The notes under the pieces: model-generated
What the model saw: the letters and a program-made list of their open reading frames with translations, nothing else
Database searches by the model: none
Told to the model about the DNA's origin: nothing
In this document: positions 57,201 to 64,000 of the stretch, piece by piece
Layout: the number at the start of each line of letters is the position of its first letter
Position numbering within the stretch: position 1 is the stretch's first letter
Origin: Eledone cirrhosa
Lineage: Eukaryota > Mollusca > Cephalopoda > Octopoda > Eledonidae
Length of the DNA stretch: 64,000 nucleotides
Assembly (NCBI GenBank): GCA_964016885.1
Contig: OZ024742.1
Location: 13,670,020-13,734,019 of the forward strand
Direction of reading: 5' to 3'
Position numbers and translations under genes: made by a program

Positions 57201-60200
57201 TCTCCTGTTTGACCCAGCCTCATATCTTGACTTGGTCATTCCATGACGGTATATTGGTCAGTCTATCACCTGTTTGACCCAGCCTCATATCTTGACTTGG
57301 TCATTCCATGACAGTATCTTGGTCAGTCTATCACCTGTTCCACCCAGCCTCATATCTTGACTTGGTCATTCCATGACAGTATCTTGGTCAGTCTATCACC
57401 TGTTTGACCCAGCCTCATATCTTGATTTGGTCATTCCATGACAGTATCTTGGTCAGTCTATCACCTGTTCCACCCAGCCTCATATCTTGACTTGGTCATT
57501 CCATGACAGTATCTTGGTCAGTCTATCACATGTTTGACCCAGCCTCATATCTTGACTTGGTCATTCCATGACAGTATCTTGGTCAGTCTATCACATGTTT
57601 GACCCAGCCTCATATCTTTATTTGGTCATTCCATGACAGTATCTTGGTCAGTCTATCACCTGTTCCACCCAGCCTCATATCTTGACTTGGTCATTCCATG
57701 ACAGTATCTTGGTCAGTCTATCACCTGTTTGACCCAGCCTTATATCTTGACTTGGTCATTCCATGACAGTATCTTGGTCAGTCTATCACCTGTTTGACCC
57801 AGCCTCATATCTTGACTTGGTCATTCCATGACAGTATCTTGGTCAGTCTATCACATGTTTGACCCAGCCTCATATCTTGATTTGGTCATTCCATGACAGT
57901 ATCTTGGTCAGTCTATCACCTGTTCCACCCAGCCTCATATCTTGACTTGGTCATTCCATGACAGTATCTTGGTCAGTCTATCACCTATTCCACCCAGCCT
58001 CATATCTTGATTTGGTCATTCCATGACAGTATCTTGGTCAGTCTATCACCTGTTTGACACAGCCTCATATCTTGATTTGGTCATTCCATGACAGTATCTT
58101 GGTCAGTCTATCACCTGTTTGACCCAGCCTCATATCTTGACTTGGTCATTCCATGACAGTATCTTGGTCAGTCTATCACCTGTTTGACCCAGCCTCATAT
58201 CTTGACTTGGTCATTCGATGACAGTATCTTGGTCAGTATATCACCGGTTTGACCCAGCCTTATATCTTGACTTGGTCATTCCATGACAGTATCTTGGACA
58301 GTCTATCACCTGTTTGACCCAGCCTCGTATCTTGACTTGGTCATTCCATGACAGTATCTGGGTCAGTATATCTCCTGTTCCACCCAGCCTCATATCTTGA
58401 CTTGGTCATTCCATGACAGTATCTTGGTCAGTCTATCACCTGTTTGACCCAGCCTCATATCCTGACATGGACATTCCATGACAGTATCTTGGTCAGTCTA
58501 TCACCTGTTCCACCCAGACTCATATCTTGACTTGGTCATTCCATGACAGTATCTAGGTCAGTCTATCACCTGTTTGACCCAGCCTTATATCTTGACTTGA
58601 TCATTCCATGACAGTATCTTGGTCAGTTTATCACCTGTTTGACCCAGCCTCATATCCTGACTTGTTCATTCCATGACAGTATCTTGGTCAGTCTATCACC
58701 TGTTCCACCCAGCCTCATAACTTGACTTGGTCATTCCATGACAGTATCTTGGTCAGTGTATCACCTGTTTGACCCAGCCTTATATCTTGACTTGGTCATT
58801 CCATGACAGTATCTTGGTCAGTTTATCACCTGTTTGACCCAGCCTCATATCTTGACTTGGTCATTCCATGACAGTATCTTGGTCAGTCTATCACCTGTTT
58901 GACCCAGCCTCATATCTTGACTTGGTCATTCCATGACAGTATCTTGGTCAGTCTATCACCTGTTTGACCAAGCCTCATATCTTGACTTGGTCATTCCATG
59001 ACAGTATCTTGGTCAGTCTATCTCCTGTTTGACCCAGCCTCATATCTTGACTTGGTCATTCCATGACGGTATATTGGTCAGTCTATCACCTGTTTGACCC
59101 AGCCTCATATCTTGACTTGGTCATTCCATGACAGTATCTTGGTCAGTCTATCACCTGTTCCACCCAGCCTCATATCTTGACTTGGTCATTCCATGACAGT
59201 ATCTTGGTCAGTCTATCACCTGTTTGACCCAGCCTCATATCTTGATTTGGTCATTCCATGACAGTATCTTGGTCAGTCTATCACCTGTTCCACCCAGCCT
59301 CATATCTTGACTTGGTCATTCCATGACAGTATCTTGGTCAGTCTATCACCTGTTTGACCCAGCCTTATATCTTGACTTGGTCATTCCATGACAGTATCTT
59401 GGTCAGTCTATCACCTGTTTGACCCAGCCTCATATCTTGACTTGGTCATTCCATGACACTATCTTGGTCAGTCTATCACATGTTTGACCCAGCCTCATAT
59501 CTTGATTTGGTCTTTCCATGACAGTATCTTGGTCAGTCTATCACCTGTTCCACCCAGCCTCATATCTTGATTTGGTCATTCCATGACAGTATCTTGGTCA
59601 GTCTATCACCTGTTTGACACAGCCTCATATCTTGATTTGGTCATTCCATGACAGTATCTTGGTCAGTCTATGACATGTTCCACCCAGCCTCATATCTTGA
59701 CTTGGTCATTCCAAGACAGTATCTTGGTCAGTCTATCACCTGTTTGACCCAGCCTCATATCTTGACTTGATCATTCCATGACAGTATCTTGGTCAGTCTA
59801 TCACCTGTTTGACCAGGCCTCATATCTTGACTTGGTCATTCCATGACAGTATCTTGGTCAGTCTATCTCCTGTTTGACCCAGCCTCATATCTTGACTTGG
59901 TCATTCTATGACGGTATATTGGTCAGTCTATCACCTGTTTGACCCAGCCTCATATCTTGACTTGGTCATTCCATGAGAGTATCTTGGTCAGTCTATCACC
60001 TGTTCCACCCAGCCTCATATCTTGACTTGGTCATTCCATGACAGTATCTTGGTCAGTCTATCACCTGTTTGACCCAGCCTCATATCTTGACTTGGTCATT
60101 CCATGACAGTATCTTGGTCAGTCTATCTCCTGTTTGACCCAGCCTCATATCTTGACTTGGTCATTCCATGACAGTATCTTGGTCAGTCTATCACATGTTT

Positions 60201-62790
60201 GACCCAGCCTCATATCTTGATTTGGTCATTCCATGACAGTATCTTGGTCAGTCTATCACCTGTTCCACCCAGCCTCATATCTTGACTTGGTCATTCCATG
60301 ACAGTATCTTGGTCAGTCTATCACCTGTTTGACCCAGCCTTATATCTTGACTTGGTCTTTCCATGACAGTATCTTGGTCAGTCTATCACCTGTTTGACCC
60401 AGCCTCATATCTTGACTTGGTCATTCCATGACAGTATCTTGGTCAGTCTATCACATGTTTGACCCAGCCTCATATCTTGATTTGGTCATTCCATGACAAT
60501 ATCTTGGTCAGTCTATCACCTGTTCCACCCAGCCTCATATCTTGACTTGGTCATTCCATGACATTATCTTGGTCAGTCTATCACCTATTCCACCCAGCCT
60601 CATATCTTGACTTGGTCATTTCATGACAGTATCTTGGTCAGTCTAGCACCTGTTTGACCCAGCCTCATATCTTGACTTGGTCATTCCATGACAGTATCTT
60701 GCTCAGTCTATCACCTGTTCCACCCAGCCACATATCTTGACTTGGTCATTCCATGACAGTATCTTGGTCAGTCTATCACCTGTTTGACCCAGCCTCATAT
60801 CTTAACTTGGTCATTCCATGACAGTATCTTGGTCAGTCTATCTCCTGTTTGACCCAGCCTTATATCTTTACTTGGTCATTCCATGAGAGTATCTTCGTCA
60901 GTTTATCACCTGTTCCACCCAGCCTCATATCTTGTCTTGGTCATTCCTTGAGAGTATCTTGGTCAGTCTGTCACCTGTTTGACCCAGCCTCATATCTTGA
61001 CTTGGTCATTCCATGACAGTATCTTGGTCAGTCTATCACCTGTTTGACCCAGCCTCATATCTTGACTTGGTCATTCCATGGGAGTATCTTGGTCAGTCTA
61101 TCTCCTGTTTGACCCAGCCTTATATCTTGACTTGGTCATTCCATGAGAGTATCTTGGTCAGTCTATGAAGGGTTCACCTGTTTGACTTGGTCATTCCATG
61201 AGAGTATCTTGGTCAGTTTCTCACCTGTTCCACCCAGCCTCATATCTTGTCTTGGTCATTCCTTGAGAGTATCTTGGTCAGTCTATGAAGGGTTCACCTG
61301 TTTGACTTGGTCATTCCATGACAGTATCTTGGTCAGTCTATCACCTGTTTGACCCAGCCTCATATCTTGACTTGGTCATTCCATGACAGTATCTTGGTCA
61401 GTCTGTCACCTGTTTGACCCAGCCTCATATCTTGACTTGGTCATTCCATGATAGTATCTTGTTCAGTCTATCACCTGTTCCACCCAGCCTCATATCTTGA
61501 TTTGGTCATTCCTTGAGAGTATCTTGGTCAGTCTATCACCTGTTTGACCCAGCCTCATATCTTGACTTGGTCATTCCATGACAGTATCTTGGTCAGTCTA
61601 TCTCCTGTTTGACCCAGCCTTATATCTTGACTTGGTCATTCCATGACAGTATCTTGGTCAGTCAATCTCCTGTTTGACCCAGCCTTATATCTTGACTTGG
61701 TTATTCCATGACAGTATCTTGGTCAGTCTATCACATGTTCCACCCAGCCTCATATCTTGACTTGGTCATTCCATGACAGTATCTTGGTCAGTCTATCACC
61801 TGTTTGACCCAGCCTCATATCTTAACTTGGTCATTCCATGACAGTATCTTGGTCAGTCTATCTCCTGTTTGACCCAGCCTTATATCTTTACTTGGTAATT
61901 GCATGAGAGTATCTTGGTCAGTTTATCACCTGTTCCACCCAGCCTCATATCTTGTCTTGGTCATTCCTTGAGAGTATCTTGGTCAGTCTGTCACCTGTTT
62001 GACCCAGCCTCATATCTTGACTTGGTCATTCCATGACAGTATCTTGGTCAGTCTATCACCTGTTTGACCCAGCCTCATATCTTGACTTGGTCATTCCATG
62101 AGAGTATCTTGGTCAGTCTATGAAGGGTTCACCTGTTTGACTTGGTCATTCCATGAGAGTATCTTGCTCAGTTTATCACCTGTTCCACCCAGCCTCATAT
62201 CTTGTCTTGGTCATTCCTTGAGAGTATCTTGGTCAGTCTATGAAGGGTTCACCTGTTTGACTTGGTCATTCCATGACAGTATCTTGGTCAGTCTATCACC
62301 TGTTTGACCCAGCCTCATATCTTGACTTGGTCATTCCATGGGAGTATCTTGGTCAGTCTATCTCCTGTTTGACCCAGCCTTATATCTTGACTTGGTCATT
62401 CCATGAGAGTATCTTGGTCAGTCTATGAAGGGTTCACCTGTTTGACTTGGTCATTCCATGAGAGTTTCTTGGTCAGTTTATCACCTGTTCCACCCAGCCT
62501 CATATCTTGTCTTGGTCATTCCTTGAGAGTATCTTGGTCAGTCTATGAAGGGTTCACCTGTTTGACTTGGTCATTCCATGACAGTATCTTGGTCAGTCTA
62601 TCACCTGTTTGACCCAGCCTCATATCTTGACTTGGTCATTCCATGACAGTATCTTGGTCAGTCTGTCACCTGTTTGACCCAGCCTCATATCTTGACTTGG
62701 TCATTCCATGATAGTATCTTGTTCAGTCTATCACCTGTTCCACCCAGCCTCATATCTTGATTTGGTCATTCCTTGAGAGTATCTTGGTCA
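54230..62790. repeat. Largest satellite block (131-133 monomers), copy 2
   Basis: Tandem copy of 45,780-54,229. The junction at about 54,200-54,240 is visible. After TCATTCCTTGAGAGTATC the sequence jumps to a TTCCACCC monomer and the ATCTAGGTCA monomer (54,261). Elsewhere the same monomer (52,921; 61,508; 62,768) is followed by TTTGACCC and TCTATCTCC units. The remaining 62,790-63,094 stretch continues as the sequence right of 52,940 does, as expected if it is the original array end. Confidence 0.9.
61143..62612. repeat. Cluster of six 55-bp variant monomers, copy 2
   Basis: GAAGGGTT recurs at 61,167, 61,287, 62,122, 62,242, 62,427 and 62,547, each exactly 8,585 bp from its partner in the first cluster. 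Only scattered point differences separate the clusters (for example GTTTCTC at 61,217 and GAGAGTTTCTTGG at 62,461). This sets the large duplication as recent compared with the origin of the variant. Confidence 0.9.
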
Positions 62791-63090
62791 GTCTATCACC
62801 TGTTTGACCCAGCCTCATATCTTGACTTGGTCATTCCATGACAGTATCTTGGTCAGTCTATCTCCTGTTTGACCCAGCCTTATATCTTGACTTGGTCATT
62901 CCATGACAGTATCTTGGTCAGTCTATCTCCTGTTTGACCCAGCCTTATATCTTGACTTGGTTATTCCATGACAGTATCTTGGTCTGTCTATCACATGTTC
63001 CACCCAGCCTCATATCTTGACTTGGTCATTCCATGACAGTATCTTGGTCAGTCTATCACCTGTTTGACCCAGCCTCATATCTTGATTTGG

Positions 63091-63107
63091 TCATATCTAA
63101 GATATGA
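63091..63107. repeat. Palindrome at the right satellite boundary
   Basis: TCATATC (63,091-63,097) and GATATGA (63,101-63,107) form a perfect 7-bp inverted repeat around TAA, exactly where the last truncated monomer ends. The left arm TCATATCT also occurs inside every monomer (positions 53-59). The boundary may therefore be a jump within the repeat using TCAT microhomology before the flank begins (inference). Confidence 0.7.
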
Positions 63108-63136
63108 TATAATTATCTTTCTCTTTATCTCATTCT

Positions 63137-63184
63137 CCCCCCCCCCCCCCTCTCTCTCTGTATATATATATATATATATATATA
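63137..63184. repeat. C14, (TC)n and (TA)12 microsatellite cluster
   Basis: Fourteen consecutive C at 63,137-63,150, then alternating TC to 63,159, then (TA)12 at 63,161-63,184. The C run is followed directly by pyrimidine dinucleotides. The TA run is the left border of the inverted-repeat-bounded element. Confidence 0.95.
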
Positions 63185-63293
63185 CAAACAAGCCTCATTT
63201 TAAAAAAAAATTGTTTACATCATGTAGAGCAAACATTTTTTTTTATTACTTGAATTAGGCAAAGCCGGCCATTTATCGCTCGTATACAGGAAA

Positions 63294-63309
63294 CAGACTG
63301 GCCAGTCTG
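63294..63309. repeat. Perfect 16-bp palindrome
   Basis: CAGACTGGCCAGTCTG reads identically on both strands. It sits at the left edge of the 33-bp tandem repeat and shares its right half (CCAGTCTG) with the repeat unit, so it may mark a hairpin or a dimeric protein site. Confidence 0.85.
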
Positions 63310-63314
63310 CTGAT

Positions 63315-63322
63315 ATGCAAAT
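63315..63322 (+). promoter_or_regulatory. POU octamer-like ATGCAAAT, site 1
   Basis: Exact match to the octamer ATGCAAAT bound by POU-family (Oct) factors in animals. It lies in unit 1 of the 33-bp repeat. The match is seen; binding or promoter function is speculation. Confidence 0.3.
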
Positions 63323-63380
63323 CTGGCTGATCAGAGGATCTGCTAATATGCAGATCTGGCTGATCAGCCAGTCTGCTAAT

Positions 63381-63388
63381 ATGCAAAT
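63381..63388 (+). promoter_or_regulatory. POU octamer-like ATGCAAAT, site 2
   Basis: Second exact ATGCAAAT, 66 bp (two repeat units) after the first. The middle unit has ATGCAGAT (63,348-63,355). The sites are there because the unit was duplicated, so two matches are not independent evidence of function. Confidence 0.3.
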
Positions 63389-63459
63389 CAGGCCGATCAG
63401 TCACTGTATATTTTAGAATATAGCATATATTTTCTCTAGCTCTGACAGTTTGGCAGGTA

Positions 63460-63519
63460 AACAGTGAGCTGTACTGATGAAGGGTGATACCCAGAAACAT
63501 TAGTGTCTGCAGTTCTGTT
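63460..63519 (+). ncRNA. Candidate type I hammerhead ribozyme
   Basis: All conserved core pieces are in order: CTGATGA at 63,474-63,480, GAA at 63,494-63,496, the A-T pair 63,497/63,506 and C at 63,507 as the cleavage nucleotide. Stem II is GGGT/ACCC (63,482-63,485 with 63,489-63,492) closed by a GAT loop. Stem III is ACA/TGT (63,497-63,499 with 63,504-63,506) with loop TTAG. Stem I pairs 63,466-63,473 with 63,508-63,515 (8 bp, two G-U), then after a GT bulge 63,460-63,463 with 63,516-63,519. The weak point is A63,481 opposite A63,493 at the base of stem II, where a G-C pair is usual. Short stem III is typical of hammerheads in Penelope-like elements and retrozymes. Cleavage, if any, would follow C63,507. 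Confidence 0.6.
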
Positions 63520-63539
63520 CGCATGCCAACACAAGAGCA

Positions 63540-63558
63540 AGAATGAAGGGTTCATTCT
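63540..63558. repeat. 8-bp hairpin with GGG loop
   Basis: AGAATGAA and TTCATTCT are perfect complements around GGG, 20 bp after the ribozyme candidate's stem I. The inner sequence ATGAAGGGTTCA also occurs at every 55-bp satellite monomer. It could be a structured RNA element in the same transcript (inference). Confidence 0.7.
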
Positions 63559-63606
63559 ACTGACATGGCTATACAAATGAGGCTTGTTTGTATAATTACA
63601 AACGAA

Positions 63607-63630
63607 TCGAATATTATTATTAATATTCGA
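63607..63630. repeat. 9-bp inverted repeat, AT-rich
   Basis: TCGAATATT (63,607-63,615) and AATATTCGA (63,622-63,630) are perfect arms separated by six A/T bases, just outside the right inverted repeat of the candidate element. Function unknown. Confidence 0.7.
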
Positions 63631-63681
63631 AAAACTCAGATTACATTTATTGTATTCAGCCATGTAGAGCGAAAGTTTCTC

Positions 63682-63687
<6 letters not shown>

Positions 63688-63717
<30 letters not shown>
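63688..63717. repeat. (TA)15 microsatellite
   Basis: Thirty bases of strict TA alternation, bordered by AAT on the left and AATT on the right. On the minus strand it lies directly after the SINE's 3' end, where tRNA-derived SINEs often carry a simple-repeat tail. Confidence 0.95.
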
Positions 63718-63720
<3 letters not shown>

Positions 63721-63905
63721 GTTCCTTCTATTGGCACAAGGCCAGCAGTTATTCAGTGCATTACTGGTACTATATTTTATCGACCCCGTAAGAATGAAAG
63801 GCAAAGTTAACCTCGGCGGGATTTGAATTCAGATTGGCAAGGGCCGTAACTATGCTGCAAAGCGTGGTGTCTGACGCTCTACGATACTGCCAAACCCCTG
63901 CCCTT
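63718..63905 (-). mobile_element. tRNA-derived SINE, cephalopod-like
   Basis: Read on the minus strand, it begins near 63,905 with AAGGGCAGGGGTTTGGCAG. A box A-like TGGCAGTATCGTAGAGCG lies at 63,892-63,875, and a box B-like GAATTCAAATCCC at 63,830-63,818. The spacing suits an internal RNA polymerase III promoter. GGCAG...CGTAGAGCGTCAGAC resembles a tRNA-Lys D arm. The body that follows (CCGAGGTTAACTTTGCCTTTCATTC, then GGGGTCGATAAAATA, then AGTACCAGTAATGCACTG, ending in CTTGTGCC) matches from memory a SINE body abundant in octopus and squid genomes. It ends in a TA-rich tail. It is nearly complete but carries substitutions, so it is probably an old copy. The subfamily cannot be assigned without a search. 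Confidence 0.7.
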
Positions 63906-64000
63906 ATATATATAATACATACAGTATCCTCCTGTCAATGTTTTATCTATCACCCTAGGTCGCCTGCCGCTTCATTCCATTCTTTATCTCCCTACCCCCT
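63906..64000. other. Unassigned right end of window
   Basis: A short TATATATATAAT run near 63,906-63,915, then mixed sequence ending in pyrimidine-rich CCCTACCCCCT. I see no ORF, RNA gene or repeat here. Confidence 0.6.

Larger units (their letters stand above)
3212..63094. repeat. 65-bp satellite array, about 923 monomers
   Basis: The monomer, counted from GGTCATTCC, has GTCA at positions 2-5, TGAC at 11-14, GTCA at 24-27, TGAC at 42-45 and TGAC at 60-63. All copies are head to tail in one orientation. The first GGTCATTCC starts at 3,216 and the truncated last one at 63,089. Phase arithmetic over that interval fits 910 units of 65 bp, one of 63 bp and twelve of 55 bp. Common variant positions are 22 (T/G), 35 (A/T), 37 (C/A), 42-43 (TG/CC), 53 (C/T) and 63 (C/T). 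Stops (TGA in TTGAC and ATGAC) occur in every frame cycle, so no long ORF exists. No transposon interrupts the array. The function is unknown; pericentromeric or other heterochromatic satellite is the default reading, but nothing seen proves a location. Confidence 0.98.
63301..63400. repeat. 33-bp tandem repeat, three copies
   Basis: The TCTGCT anchors lie at 63,306, 63,339 and 63,372, giving a 33-bp period. Each unit has the form TCTGCTRATATGCARATC followed by TGG or AGG and CYGATCAG. CTGATCAG palindromes recur at the unit joints, and one joint extends to a perfect 14-bp palindrome TGGCTGATCAGCCA (63,357-63,370). Three copies are too few to call a satellite; this looks like internal structure of the enclosing element. 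Confidence 0.85.
63181..63594. mobile_element. Candidate non-autonomous element with 20-bp terminal inverted repeats
   Basis: TATACAAACAAGCCTCATTT (63,181-63,200) is the exact reverse complement of 63,575-63,594. If the palindromic TATA at each end is a target-site duplication, the element is 406 bp (63,185-63,590). Inside are A/T tracts, a 33-bp tandem repeat with palindromes, a hammerhead-like motif and an 8-bp hairpin. There is no coding frame. A TA-targeting MITE (Tc1/mariner-like) fits the inverted repeats. A Penelope-like or retrozyme remnant would better fit the ribozyme, and these two readings compete. The perfect 20-bp match and TATA flanks are seen; the class is inference. Confidence 0.5.

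Noticed and set aside
52558..62612. Six near-identical 69-codon open frames at 55-bp monomer pairs (e.g. 52,558-52,767)
   Set aside because: They are open only because the variant monomer lost a TTGAC stop, and they are near-identical because the block was duplicated. There is no coding signature.
3212..63094. CRISPR array
   Set aside because: Repeats are contiguous with no unique spacers, the monomer is 65 bp and the context is eukaryotic.
3212..63094. Hammerhead ribozyme within the satellite monomer, as in some animal satellites
   Set aside because: Neither strand of the monomer contains CTGATGA with a matching GAAA, so the core is absent.
3212..63094. CENP-B box in the satellite
   Set aside because: I looked for a match to the TTCG....CGGGA pattern in the monomer and common variants and found none. 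A centromeric role is neither supported nor excluded.
63064..63810. Overlapping 64-122 codon frames on both strands in the right flank
   Set aside because: They run through TA microsatellites, satellite ends, the candidate element and the SINE, and translate to Tyr-Ile runs. No domain is recognisable.
63718..63905. Functional tRNA gene
   Set aside because: Box A and B are present but no complete cloverleaf with matched acceptor stem is seen, and the sequence continues into a SINE body and TA tail.

Overview
No credible protein-coding gene is visible on either strand. The window is eukaryotic repeat DNA, laid out as a GT/CA-rich minisatellite, a short unique spacer, one very large satellite array, and a short right flank of dispersed repeats. 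The best clue to the organism is at 63,718-63,905 (minus strand). It holds a tRNA-derived SINE whose box A/box B arrangement and body resemble, from memory, the tRNA-derived SINEs of cephalopods (octopus, squid, cuttlefish). The CA/TA microsatellite richness fits. I could not run a search, so the cephalopod call is an inference.

Layout. (1) 1-3,098: minisatellite with a 12-bp unit CTGAGACAYACA and 10-bp variants, containing an internal duplication at 896 bp spacing. (2) 3,099-3,211: a unique 113-bp spacer with a branch-point/polypyrimidine/CAG string, a short in-frame stop and an AATAAA. (3) 3,212-63,094: a head-to-tail satellite with a 65-bp monomer. Counting phase from first to last copy gives 923 complete monomers: 910 of 65 bp, one of 63 bp and twelve of 55 bp. 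No insertion by any other element was seen. (4) 63,095-64,000: poly-C, TC and TA tracts. A 406-414 bp segment bounded by a perfect 20-bp inverted repeat follows; it carries a 33-bp tandem repeat, two POU-octamer-like sites and a candidate type I hammerhead ribozyme. A (TA)15 tract and the SINE complete the flank.

The satellite is a mosaic of higher-order repeats. Diagnostic monomer variants recur at fixed distances, giving tandem block duplications of 59 monomers (about 7.4-15.1 kb), 44 monomers (about 16.1-21.8 kb and again to about 26 kb), 12 monomers in three copies (about 27.5-29.8 kb), 75/74 monomers (about 37.5-47.2 kb) and 131-133 monomers (about 45.8-62.8 kb). The 55-bp variant is confined to the right-hand 10.5 kb. 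It can be explained by an 18-bp deletion between two TTGAC direct repeats plus an 8-bp GAAGGGTT insertion.

The most noteworthy items are the hammerhead-ribozyme candidate at 63,460-63,519 inside the inverted-repeat-bounded segment, the multi-scale satellite with almost no phase drift, and the alternating TGAC/GTCA palindromic design of the monomer.
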